64,000 bases of DNA. Origin: Hyphomicrobiales bacterium (GTDB taxonomy: Bacteria > Pseudomonadota > Alphaproteobacteria > Rhizobiales > Xanthobacteraceae). Position 1 is the first letter of the stretch, and each line of letters starts with the position of its first letter. Below the pieces are notes generated by a model that worked only from the letters and a program-made list of their open reading frames with translations, searched no databases and was not told the DNA's origin. Position numbers and translations under genes: made by a program. Of this stretch, positions 8,323-15,170 are shown in pieces. The stretch lies in NCBI GenBank assembly GCA_017305535.1, contig JAFKKN010000010.1, positions 186,001 to 250,000 of the forward strand. Direction: 5' to 3'.

Positions 8323-8660
8323 CGTCATTGCGAGCACTCGGGTCGGCGTTTCACGCCGTCCGAGCACAGGCTCCGCGAAGCAATCCAGGGCCCCCACCCC
8401 GACCCTCCCCCGCAAGCGGGAGAGGGAGAAGAAAAACTGGATTGCTTCGTCGCTAAGCCTGTGCCCGGACAGTGCGAAGCACTGATCGGGGTACTCCTCG
8501 CAATGACGGTTCGATTTTCTCCCTCTCCCCGTTCTTACGGGGAGAGGGGTGGGGTGAGGGGCCACCGTGTCACTCATTCGCTTCTGAGAGGCTACCCCTA
8601 ACCCGACCGTCTTCGCTGCGCTTCGCCGGTCGACCTCTCCCCGCAAGTGGAGCGAGGTGA
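8323..8660. repeat. Mosaic of intergenic palindromic repeats after the capsid gene
   Basis: A 186-base outer unit begins CGTCATTGCGAG (8323) and ends CTCGCAATGACG (8508), with inner GCAATCCA/TGGATTGC arms at about 8380 and 8441 and a nested CCCTCCCCCGCAAGCGGGAG hairpin. A second element (about 8518-8560, CCCTCTCCCCGTTCTTACGG with GGAGAGGGGTGGGGTGAGG) and a third (to 8660) follow. These are typical multi-copy intergenic elements of the order, probably not transposable on their own. No gene lies here. Confidence 0.8.
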
Positions 8661-8713
8661 AGGTGCACGCCGCTGCTCATTCCTTCCAGCCATTGCCATT
8701 CGAGACGCTTCGC

Positions 8714-9589
8714 ATGGATCACCACCGCGAGAACGCCTGGCTACGTTATCAGCAGGCGCGCTGGCTGCGGCCTGACGCATACCGATGGGTGCGGCCCGAC
8801 GCCGCGCGCTTCATCGCGCCCGGCAGCAACGTCGCCGACGCCTTTCCGGCGCTGTCGCGCAAGTACAATCCGAACCAGCCGCGCGTGCCGGCCGGCAATC
8901 CCGATGGCGGCCAATGGACCGACGGCGGCAGCGGCTCCGCCGCGCCGATGGGAGATATCGGGTTCGGCAATCTTTCCGAATTCGGCGACTTTTCCGACCT
9001 GTTTCAGATCACGCCAAGCGAGACCGACCTCGATGGCGTGCAACTCGCCGGCGATCCGCCGGAAGGGATCGGCCACAACCAGGGACCACCGCTGGATGAG
9101 CCCCCGGAAATTCCACAGCAACTACCCGCAACGCGAAGCGAGCGAATGGATTTTGTCCGCGATGCCGTTTCGTGGATACGTCTCGCCGGTCGTTATACTC
9201 CGATCGTCGGTACATTCTTGGCGGCACTCGATGAGGCCAAGGATCTCAAGGCTTTGACGGATGCGGTCAAGACCGCCAATGATCCGCCGGCGGCATTGGA
9301 GGAATTGCAGGCGAGAGCACAACGCCCCAGCGAGGCCGGCTACGAAGATCACCATATCGTAGGCCAATTCGCCTAAAACAGACTGCAATTCGGTGATGAC
9401 TTGATTGACAGCCCGGAAAATAAGGTGAGGCTTCCGACCGTGAGGCATCGGGATATCAATGCATGGTATTCCCGACCAAACGACGAATACGGTGGTCTCT
9501 CGCCGAGAGACTATCTTCGCGGCAAGGGTTGGGATGAACAGATGCGTGAAGGACTGAAGATCATGCGCGATAAGAGAGTCCTCAAGTGA
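8714..9589 (+). pseudogene. GTA-linked toxin-like protein 2 (DHHIV nuclease-like), interrupted by TAA
   Basis: Behind the capsid gene. N-terminal domain ARWLRPDAYRWVRPDAARF, then RKYNPNQPRVPAGNPDGGQ is shared with toxin 1. A linker with GIGHNQGPPLDEPP and helices (ALDEAKDLKALTDAVKTAN) leads to GYEDHHIVGQFA, where TAA 9374-9376 stops the frame (220 residues). The same frame then continues as NRLQFGDDLIDSPENKVRLP, HRDINAWYSRPNDEYGGLSP and RDYLRGKGWDEQMREGLKIM to TGA 9587-9589. HHIV followed by a conserved helical tail suggests an HNH/AHH-like nuclease toxin. ATG 8714 preferred; an in-frame GTG at 8657 lies within the repeat. Confidence 0.7.
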
Positions 9590-9960
9590 TGACGTCAGTC
9601 CAGCTGAACGCTGCGCGTGTGAAAGAGCTAGTTGCGAAATTCATCGAGATTGGTACTGCACAATACCGTGCAGTCTATGTCATCGACAACTCGAGCTATA
9701 ATCGGTTGTACAAAGCGATGGAGCATGTGAGGGCCGAGCTTAAGGCGATGCCCGGCGATCAACGAAGGGCGTTGTTGCCGCTCCTGTCTCATCCGAATGT
9801 ACAGGTTCGCTTGAAGGCGGCGCATTCCGTTCTCGCGCTTTATCCCGATCAGGCGCGCAAGACTCTTGAAGATATCCGCGATTCCGGCATCGTTCCGCAG
9901 AATGGAGAGGCTGCATCGGCAATCCGGCGTCTTGAGGAGGGAGTTTACATTCCGAAGTGA
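9589..9960 (+). CDS. DUF2019-family protein, likely immunity gene (copy A)
   Basis: Starts on the last base of the toxin-2 stop codon (TGATG at 9587-9591). The 123-residue all-helical product has the DUF2019 pattern: LVAKFIEIGTAQYRAV, NRLYKAMEHVRAELKAMPGD, QRRALLPLLSHPNVQVRLKA, then ALYPDQARKTLEDIRDSG and LEEGVYIPK. The family has no proven activity; its place directly behind a toxin C-terminus, coupled and repeated in tandem, argues for an immunity role. Intact. Confidence 0.8.
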   Translation: MTSVQLNAARVKELVAKFIEIGTAQYRAVYVIDNSSYNRLYKAMEHVRAELKAMPGDQRRALLPLLSHPNVQVRLKAAHSVLALYPDQARKTLEDIRDSGIVPQNGEAASAIRRLEEGVYIPK

Positions 9961-9999
9961 GGGATGATGGAGTGAACGTTTTTTGTATCGCACCGGTAA

Positions 10000-10083
10000 A
10001 GGGCGTGTCGGTTTGAGCGTGCTTCGGACCAGGAGATGAGCGTCGAGTTGGACATGCTCAGGCGATATGGTGTGCTGAAATGA
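10000..10083 (+). pseudogene. Orphan toxin 3' tail (1)
   Basis: The frame ends DQEMSVELDMLRRYGVLK at TGA 10081-10083, matching the end of toxin 2 (DEQMREGLKIMRDKRVLK) in length, spacing and final VLK. Its stop overlaps the ATG of the next DUF2019 gene (ATGA at 10080-10083), just as the full toxin overlaps copy A. No start or upstream toxin domain remains. I read it as the relic of a displaced toxin tip. Confidence 0.55.
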
Positions 10084-10457
10084 AAAAAATCGATCTATCG
10101 AAATTCGATGTGAGTGCATTGCTCGTGCCCTATGTCGAATGGAGCATCCAGCAAGGCGTGGCCCTCGAGCGGGCCAGCATCTCGAAGTTCAACGAACTTG
10201 GTGGCCGAATCAATCAAATTAACAAGGAGTTGAAGAGCCGGTCTGGCGATCAGCGAGGCGCCCTCGCGCCGCTTCTGTTGCATCCCAATGCTCAGGTGCG
10301 CTTCAATGCAGTGCAAAACTTGATCTGGATACTGCCGATTGAAGCGCGGCAAGCGATTCAAGTCATCGCGGATTCTGGCGTGTTTCCGTTACCAGGTCAC
10401 GCGGGAATGTACTTGAGTATGCATGATGGGGAGGCGGCTAGAATTTTACGCAAGTAG
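10080..10457 (+). CDS. DUF2019-like protein, divergent (copy B)
   Basis: A 125-residue helical product coupled to the preceding toxin tail by ATGA. It keeps the family landmarks but diverges from copy A: LNELK-type helix as INQINKELKSRSGDQRGALA, then PLLLHPNAQVRFNAVQNL, AIQVIADSGVFPLPGHAG and a C-terminal HDGEAARILRK. The N-terminus (MKKIDLSKFDVSALLVPYVE) is shared with the deleted copy at 11348. Probably protects against a different toxin tip. Confidence 0.7.
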   Translation: MKKIDLSKFDVSALLVPYVEWSIQQGVALERASISKFNELGGRINQINKELKSRSGDQRGALAPLLLHPNAQVRFNAVQNLIWILPIEARQAIQVIADSGVFPLPGHAGMYLSMHDGEAARILRK

Positions 10458-10517
10458 AATGTCTATGGTTGCGCGAGTCCTTGAGTGATGATGCCTGTCT
10501 AGCCGAACGATGCTCGC

Positions 10518-10859
10518 GTGAAGGATCTCGTTGCAAAATTCGTTGAGATTGCCATCGCGCAATATCGTGCGGTCTATGTCATCGACAACGCGAAATATAA
10601 TCGTTTGTACAGGGCGATGGAACGTGTGAGGGCCGATCTCAAGGCGATGCCCGGCGATCAACGGAGGGCTTTGTTGCCGCTCCTGTCTCATCCGAACGTA
10701 CAGGTTCGATTGAAGGCGGCCCATTCCGTTCTTGCGCTTTATCCCGATCTGGCGCGCAAGGTTCTTGAAGATATCCGCGATTCCGGCATCGTTCCGCAGA
10801 ATGGAGATGCTGCGACGTCGATTCGACACCTTGATGAAGGAGTTTACATCCCGAAGTGA
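10518..10859 (+). CDS. DUF2019-family protein (copy C), start moved by a nonsense codon
   Basis: Nearly identical to copy A over its length (YNRLYRAMERVRADLKAMPG, QRRALLPLLSHPNVQVRLKA, IRDSGIVPQNGDAA, HLDEGVYIPK). The ancestral start is ATGATG at 10488-10493, but TAG at 10500-10502 stops that frame after MMPV; the sister copy at 11496 has CAG there. The GTG at 10518 could restart translation and give 113 residues lacking only the first ~10. Whether it is expressed is uncertain. Confidence 0.6.
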   Translation: MKDLVAKFVEIAIAQYRAVYVIDNAKYNRLYRAMERVRADLKAMPGDQRRALLPLLSHPNVQVRLKAAHSVLALYPDLARKVLEDIRDSGIVPQNGDAATSIRHLDEGVYIPK

Positions 10860-10869
10860 GCCCCTAACG

Positions 10870-11247
10870 ATGATTTTCAGGAGAATTCGACTTGATGCGA
10901 TGTCCGTCGATCAACTGGTCGCGCGATTTACTGATATTGCGGTCAAGCAGGGGCGGGCCGCTGATCATTTCGATAATCGAACGTATAATCGTCTCTACGT
11001 ACAGATGATGGAGGTTGCCGACGAACTGAAGCAGCGTGCGGGCGACCAACGTCGTGCTTTGATGGTGCTGTATGAACATCCGCACGCTGAAGTCAGAATG
11101 ATGGTGGCTTACATGACGCTTGCTATCGCGTATCAATCAGCGAGAGGGGTTCTTCAGTTGATTGTCGACCGGAAGGAGTTTCCGCAAGCGCTAACTGCGG
11201 GCATGTCATTAGACAGTCTCGATCGAGGCACATACAAGCCAACCTAG
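10870..11247 (+). CDS. DUF2019-family protein (copy D)
   Basis: A 125-residue helical product: VDQLVARFTDIAVKQGRAAD, YNRLYVQMMEVADELKQRAG, DQRRALMVLYEHPHAEVRMM, then VLQLIVDRKEFPQALTAGMS and LDRGTYKPT. It is the copy most like the general DUF2019 consensus and clearly different from A and C. An internal in-frame ATG at 10900 is an equally possible start; AGGAG at 10880-10884 is poorly spaced for either. No lesion seen. Confidence 0.7.
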   Translation: MIFRRIRLDAMSVDQLVARFTDIAVKQGRAADHFDNRTYNRLYVQMMEVADELKQRAGDQRRALMVLYEHPHAEVRMMVAYMTLAIAYQSARGVLQLIVDRKEFPQALTAGMSLDSLDRGTYKPT

Positions 11248-11294
11248 AAGGCGGTTAAAAGCTCGCCAAGATATGGTCTGACGGATCGATATTT

Positions 11295-11351
11295 CGATCG
11301 AGGCGGAAAGGCAGATTGGAGGCGCTCAGGCGCTATGGTGTGCTGAAATGA
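11295..11351 (+). pseudogene. Orphan toxin 3' tail (2)
   Basis: The frame reads RSRRKGRLEALRRYGVLK ending at TGA 11349-11351, again matching the C-terminal end of toxin 2 and of tail 1 (RRYGVLK identical to tail 1). The stop overlaps the ATG of the next DUF2019 copy (11348-11350). Only about 18 codons are recognisable. Confidence 0.5.
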
Positions 11352-11465
11352 CAAAATTCGATCTATCGAAATTCGATGTGAGTGCATTGCTCGTGCCCTA
11401 TATCGAATGGAGCATCCAGCAAGGTTATGCATGATGGGGAAGCGGCTGGAATTTTACGCAAGTAG
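11348..11465 (+). pseudogene. Deleted DUF2019-like copy B'
   Basis: The first ~75 bases nearly match copy B (MTKFDLSKFDVSALLVPYIE); then the sequence jumps from CAGCAAGG to TATGCATGATGGGGAAGCGG, skipping about 260 bases present in copy B (roughly 10157-10417), and continues to the copy-B 3' end (TAG 11463-11465). The jump breaks the frame, giving a stop after about 28 codons. Confidence 0.75.
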
Positions 11466-11495
11466 ACTGTCTATGGTTGCGCGAGTCCTTGAGTG

Positions 11496-11856
11496 ATGAT
11501 GCCTGTCCAGCCGAACGATGCCCGCGTGAGGGATCTCGTTGCGAAATTCACCGAGATTTGCATCGCGCAATATCTTGCGGCCTATGTCATCGACACCGCG
11601 CGATATAATCGATCGTACAAGGCGATGCAGCGTGTGAGGGCCGAGCTTAAGGCGAAGCCTGGCGACCAGCGCCGAGCCCTGCTGCCTTTGACTGGCTCAC
11701 TCGAACGAGACGGCAGCCAACACTTTGTTGGGCATTGCTTCAATATCTGACCAGAGAGCGATTGAGGACGTGAGGGGTTCGGGCATCCAGCCCCAATGTG
11801 GGGATGCGTCCGGCATGATCTGCGCACTGGACGACGGTTCTTTTATTCCGAGTTAA
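11496..11856 (+). pseudogene. Frameshifted DUF2019-family copy C'
   Basis: A second copy of C with the same upstream context (GTTGCGCGAGTCCTTGAGTG). It is intact at the codon where C has a stop (QPNDARVRDLVAKF) and follows the family to KPGDQRRALLPL near 11690. Then the frame changes: the original frame gives a foreign tail to TGA near 11750, while another frame restores the family C-terminus (ASISDQRAIEDVRGSGIQPQ ... LDDGSFIPS) to TAA 11854-11856. One indel explains this. Confidence 0.7.
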
Positions 11857-12029
11857 TGAAAACTATTCCGCACTCTTGGACCACGACAAATATCGAGTTC
11901 ATGGAGATGTTACATCCGGCTTATAACTCCTTTGCTTGATCTGCGACAAACTCATGCTGACGGGCTATGATATGCGGATGTGGATCACGCGGGGCGTTTC
12001 GATAACGCCTCGGAGCCGGAGAGGTCAGT

Positions 12030-12245
12030 ATGTCATCTGCCACCATCGCGGAGCGTCATTTCAAGGCGGCTCTTGAGCAGGCCGGCGCGGAGGGCGTCGA
12101 CGCCGATACGCTGTGCCGTTCGCTGCTGGGGCTTGTCGTCGGTCAGTATCTCCAGACGAGATCCGTCGCCGATGTGCAATCCGAGTTGCGCTTCCTGGCG
12201 GAGAACTGCGATCCCGATACCGATTTCGCCTTCATGCGTCCGTAA
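12030..12245 (+). CDS. Small conserved-looking protein of unknown function
   Basis: A 71-residue soluble, mostly helical product (ERHFKAALEQAGAEGVDADT, SLLGLVVGQYLQTRSVADVQ, ELRFLAENCDPDTDFAFMRP). GGAGAGG precedes the ATG. It is followed by a hairpin terminator, so it is probably a single-gene unit. No family recognised. It marks the start of a host-like block inside the GTA cluster. Confidence 0.6.
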   Translation: MSSATIAERHFKAALEQAGAEGVDADTLCRSLLGLVVGQYLQTRSVADVQSELRFLAENCDPDTDFAFMRP

Positions 12246-12290
12246 CGCGCGACGTCCTCGCGTCACAGTTGGTAGGCGGCGCAAAGGGTA

Positions 12291-12321
12291 AGCCCCGAGG
12301 CAAAAACCTCGAGGCTCTTTT
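12291..12321 (+). terminator. Rho-independent terminator between convergent genes
   Basis: A 10-base stem (AGCCCCGAGG / CCTCGAGGCT, one mismatch) around a CAAAAA loop, followed by CTTTTC. It sits between the 71-residue gene and the convergent PRC-barrel gene. Confidence 0.7.
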
Positions 12322-12327
12322 CGATCG

Positions 12328-12747
12328 TCAGTACTTGAATTCGGGCATCGCCTTGAGCTGATCCTTGGTGACGTTCAGCACCGCGCGATCGGGAAACCAT
12401 TCGCGCTTGGTGTCGGAGGTCTGTCCGGCGCTGGTTTTTCCTGCCTTATTCGCGAACTTCAGGCTGTCCATCGACACGAGGACATAATGCTTGCCGATGC
12501 CGAGGAAGCCGCCGGCTTCGATCACCACGCCCCGGACCTTGCCGTTGGATTCAATGATGACGTCCGAGATCTCGCCGACCTTGTCGTTCGCCTCGTTGTA
12601 GACGTTGACGCCCGATAATTTGGATGCGCTCCAGTCGCCCGCGGCGGCGATCGGTGCGGCCGCCTGCGACGGTGTGTTCGCCGTGGTCTGGGCGAACGAC
12701 GCTGTCGAGATCATGAGCAGCGTCGCGGCAGTGATAAGTGTTCTCAA
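12328..12747 (-). CDS. Periplasmic PRC-barrel domain protein
   Basis: A 139-residue exported protein: signal peptide MRTLITAATLLMISTASFAQ, Ala/Pro-rich linker, then a PRC-barrel: ASKLSGVNVYNEANDKVGEI, DVIIESNGKVRGVVIEAGGF, LGIGKHYVLVSM, ending AVLNVTKDQLKAMPEFKY. I chose TTG at 12747 rather than ATG at 12759 because GGAGG lies five bases before the TTG and the signal peptide then begins normally. It is transcribed divergently from CsbD from a shared EcfG-like palindromic promoter, typical of general-stress genes. Confidence 0.82.
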   Translation of the reverse strand: MRTLITAATLLMISTASFAQTTANTPSQAAAPIAAAGDWSASKLSGVNVYNEANDKVGEISDVIIESNGKVRGVVIEAGGFLGIGKHYVLVSMDSLKFANKAGKTSAGQTSDTKREWFPDRAVLNVTKDQLKAMPEFKY

Positions 12748-12773
12748 GGTAACCTCCATGGTTGGGACTTGAA

Positions 12774-12798
12774 AACACGCGGCAGCGTTGTTCGTTCC
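12774..12798 (-). promoter_or_regulatory. EcfG-type promoter for the PRC-barrel gene
   Basis: On the minus strand GGAAC (12798-12794), 16 bases, then TGTT (12777-12774), close to the alphaproteobacterial EcfG consensus GGAAC-N16/17-CGTT. Predicted transcription would begin near 12767, about 20 bases before the TTG start. Confidence 0.6.
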
Positions 12799-12825
12799 TG
12801 TGTACGAAATGGTACACAGGAACGA
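12792..12825. promoter_or_regulatory. 14-base inverted repeat between divergent stress genes
   Basis: Perfect arms TCGTTCCTGTGTAC (12792-12805) and its complement (12812-12825) around GAAATG. Each arm contains one GGAAC -35 element facing outward, so the palindrome forms the core of both divergent promoters. Confidence 0.75.
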
Positions 12826-12844
12826 CTTGTCTTCTTCGCGTGTT
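12819..12844 (+). promoter_or_regulatory. EcfG-type promoter for the CsbD gene
   Basis: GGAAC (12819-12823), 17 bases, then TGTT (12841-12844), in the context GCGTGTT also present in the opposing promoter. The -10 element lies 28 bases before the CsbD ATG. Confidence 0.6.
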
Positions 12845-12871
12845 GAATGGGCTCAACAGGAGGAGACCGTG

Positions 12872-13075
12872 ATGGACTGGAATCGCGTTGAAGGTAATTG
12901 GAAGCAGGTCAAGGGCAAGATCAAGGAGCAGTGGGGCAAGCTGACCGATGATGATCTCGACGTCATCAACGGCAAGCGCGATCAGCTCGAAGGCAAGATC
13001 CAGGAACGCTACGGCTATCAGAAAGACCAGACGAAGAAGGAGATCGACGACTGGTATGGCGGTCAGACCTGGTGA
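12872..13075 (+). CDS. CsbD-family stress protein
   Basis: A 67-residue acidic/basic helical protein with the full CsbD signature: MDWNRVEGNWKQVKGKIKEQ, WGKLTDDDLDVINGKRDQLE, GKIQERYGYQKDQTKKEID. Members are abundant general-stress proteins of unknown biochemical role. AGGAGGAGA precedes the ATG. An EcfG-like promoter and a downstream terminator make it a single-gene stress unit, which is consistent with the PhyR-EcfG response. Confidence 0.93.
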   Translation: MDWNRVEGNWKQVKGKIKEQWGKLTDDDLDVINGKRDQLEGKIQERYGYQKDQTKKEIDDWYGGQTW

Positions 13076-13081
13076 CGAATG

Positions 13082-13105
13082 GCCCTGCTTCGGCGGGGCT
13101 TTTTC
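13082..13105 (+). terminator. Rho-independent terminator of the CsbD gene
   Basis: Stem GCCCTGC / GCGGGGC (one G-U pair) with a TTCG tetraloop followed by TTTTTCTT, six bases after the CsbD stop. Confidence 0.85.
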
Positions 13106-13119
13106 TTGATCGGCGATCG

Positions 13120-13431
13120 TCAGCAATAACCGTATTCGCCGCAGGCATAGGGCAAACGGCTGAAGATGATGTCCGGCGAGGTGCCGTAGTAGGAACGGTA
13201 GCGGAAGGATTTCGGCTTGCCGTAGTAGCCGTTGACCAGCGGCGGGATATCGACCTCCGGTGCGAACACCGTCTCGTATTCTTCCTCGACGACAACGCGT
13301 GGCGCGGCCGCGCGCACCGGCGGCGGCTCGGCGAAGATCGCGCCGAGGCGGCTGTTGACCGGAAGATCCGCGGCTTGAGCCGCAGCGGCGAGGCCGATCA
13401 ATGCGAACGGCAGAGCAAGCAGGCGAAACAT
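13120..13431 (-). CDS. Small secreted protein of unknown function
   Basis: A 103-residue product with a signal peptide (MFRLLALPFALIGLAAAAQA, cleavage after AQA-AD). The mature part has a Pro-rich stretch (EPPPVRAAAPRVVVEEEY) and an aromatic C-terminal half rich in Tyr ending with two Cys (YACGEYGYC). No catalytic motif. Similar short Tyr/Pro-rich envelope proteins are frequent in this order. Convergent with CsbD. Confidence 0.65.
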   Translation of the reverse strand: MFRLLALPFALIGLAAAAQAADLPVNSRLGAIFAEPPPVRAAAPRVVVEEEYETVFAPEVDIPPLVNGYYGKPKSFRYRSYYGTSPDIIFSRLPYACGEYGYC

Positions 13432-13502
13432 GGAACGCTCCGATGATTCGCGTAAGGTAGCGCGGTGTCTTTAAGAAAGCTTAACGCCGTGCCGTCGCGC
13501 CG

Positions 13503-14252
13503 CTACATCGCGGTGAGCCGCGCCACGGTCGCGCCGGCGCCGTCGCGCAGGATCAGCTTGCGTTCGCGCGCGTTGATGCGGAAGCTGCGCGCCTTCTCCA
13601 GCGCCTGGTGAAATTTCTGTTCCTGCGCCATCGCGGCGGGCGTGCAGGCCATCTTGGTCGAGGCGAGCGGGCTGAAGCTGATGGTTTCGCCGGTGATGCT
13701 GACCCGGCCGCGATAGCGATTGCAGCCGCCGTGACCGGAGACGGTGCCGTCAGGCGCGATCTCCAGCGTGGTCTGCAACCGGTCGATGACGCCGCCGCCG
13801 AGAATGTCCTCCGCCAGCCACTTGCCGGCCGGCGATGTTCCGGTCGGCGCGTGCTCCGCAACGCGTTGCACCAGCAGGCGGGTGTTGTTGCGGCCGCCGG
13901 CGAACACCGCGTGATGTTGGGTCGTGATGAACAGCAGGCGGTCGCCGTCGAGGATACGGGCTTGCAGCGCATAGCGATGCCGCAGGTCGATCCTGGCGTG
14001 GTCGAAAGAGAGCCGATACGGGATCGGGCTGCCGGTCGCGCCGTTGATACGGTCCTCGGCGAGGATCTCGGCGGGCGCATCGGCGCGCGAAACGTCGGCG
14101 AGTTGCACGATGACGACGGCATTCGCGGGCAGCGCCATGCGTTCGACGTAATTCACGGTTCCGCGCAGAATGGTGGTGTCGGCCCTCGCTGGCAAGATTG
14201 GCAGCAGCGACGCGGCCATGGTCGCGACGAGGTGACGGCGAGTGAGGAGCAT
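13503..14252 (-). CDS. Exported YbaY-like plus META-domain protein
   Basis: A 249-residue exported protein. Signal MLLTRRHLVATMAASLLPIL with an RR pair, possibly Tat. Residues about 28-130 form a YbaY-like beta-sandwich (ILRGTVNYVERMALPANAVV, QLADVSRADAPAEILAEDRI); residues about 140-249 form a META/HslJ domain (GKWLAEDILGGGVIDRLQTT, GHGGCNRYRGRVSITGETI, STKMACTPAAMAQEQKF). Fusions of these two modules are common in alphaproteobacteria and linked to envelope stress or antibiotic tolerance; exact role unknown. Confidence 0.8.
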   Translation of the reverse strand: MLLTRRHLVATMAASLLPILPARADTTILRGTVNYVERMALPANAVVIVQLADVSRADAPAEILAEDRINGATGSPIPYRLSFDHARIDLRHRYALQARILDGDRLLFITTQHHAVFAGGRNNTRLLVQRVAEHAPTGTSPAGKWLAEDILGGGVIDRLQTTLEIAPDGTVSGHGGCNRYRGRVSITGETISFSPLASTKMACTPAAMAQEQKFHQALEKARSFRINARERKLILRDGAGATVARLTAM

Positions 14253-14346
14253 GGCGATCTTCCCAACATGAACGAGTGAGTTCGAAGCTACGAAATATCG
14301 TCACGCATGTCAGCCTTCGCGGCGCGCGCGAATGTCGCACGCGGTA

Positions 14347-15108
14347 TCAGCGTCCGCGCCAGCTTTGCGCGGTGCGCTCGATCCAGTCGCGATAAAGCGT
14401 CAGCGGCGTCACGCCGGTGAGGCCGCCGCAGCCGGCGGCGTTGTTGGCGCCCGTGGACCAGCTGATGACGCCGATGACGACGTCGCGGCCGTCTTGCGCC
14501 TCGAACACCGGGCCGCCGGAATCGCCGGTGCAGGCGCCAAGCCCTTCGCGCGCGTTGTTGGTGGCGGGATCGACCAGACGAATTTGCAGGGTGCCGGGAC
14601 GGCCGGTGGCAATCAGTGTCGCGGTACGCACCGTGCCGCCGCTCTTGCCGTCGCCACGCCGGGTGACGCCGATGCCGGCTACGGTAAAGCGTGCGCCGGC
14701 TGCGATCGGCGCGCGGGGGCTGCCGAGCAGTGTGGACGATTTGCCGGTCATCGGTGCCGCGAGTTGTAGCAACGCGACATCCGCGCTGGCGCGGTGATTG
14801 GCGATGCCGCCGCTGTTGTAGTCCGGATGCGCCGCGACGCGGCGGACGTCGAGCAATTGCGGCTGCCGTTGCGCGTCGTAGGCGACGATCTTGGTGGTGG
14901 CTTCAGCCGGAACGCAATGCGCTGCGGTGAGCACGACGTCCGGCGCGATCAGCACGCCCGAACAGAAATTGCCGCGCGAGCCGACCACGGTGACGACGGC
15001 GCGGCCGAGCCCGGTCTCGGCCGACGGTGCGCCGCCGACCATGGCCTGCACGGACGGCAGCCAGCCGAGCAGAGCGGCGCACAGCACGTAAGCGAAAACC
15101 TGTTTCAT
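14347..15108 (-). CDS. Secreted trypsin-like serine protease (S1)
   Basis: A 253-residue S1-family protease: signal peptide (MKQVFAYVLCAALLGWLPSV), then the triad His64 in LTAAHC, Asp110 in ASADVALLQL, Ser197 in GDSGGP. The ATG at 15108 is chosen because the signal peptide starts there; the upstream in-frame extension overlaps the divergent GTA connector gene. All catalytic residues are present. It ends the host-like block that separates the GTA capsid gene from the tail genes. Confidence 0.88.
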   Translation of the reverse strand: MKQVFAYVLCAALLGWLPSVQAMVGGAPSAETGLGRAVVTVVGSRGNFCSGVLIAPDVVLTAAHCVPAEATTKIVAYDAQRQPQLLDVRRVAAHPDYNSGGIANHRASADVALLQLAAPMTGKSSTLLGSPRAPIAAGARFTVAGIGVTRRGDGKSGGTVRTATLIATGRPGTLQIRLVDPATNNAREGLGACTGDSGGPVFEAQDGRDVVIGVISWSTGANNAAGCGGLTGVTPLTLYRDWIERTAQSWRGR

Positions 15109-15170
15109 GCGCGCGAGAAAGCATTGCCGCGCCGCGCCTGTCAACTTCAGAGACTCGAAAGGATCGACGC

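Noticed and set aside
8323-8660. Insertion sequence or MITE behind the capsid gene
   Set aside because: No transposase and no target-site duplication seen; the arms match palindromic intergenic elements repeated elsewhere in the window.
5580-9589. Programmed stop-codon read-through joining the two halves of each toxin
   Set aside because: The two genes use different stops (TGA and TAA), no selenocysteine or read-through context was recognised, and neighbouring genes also show decay. Pseudogenes are the simpler reading.
9586-11856. CRISPR-like or simple tandem repeat array
   Set aside because: The repeated units are about 350-base coding copies with codon structure, not short direct repeats with unique spacers.
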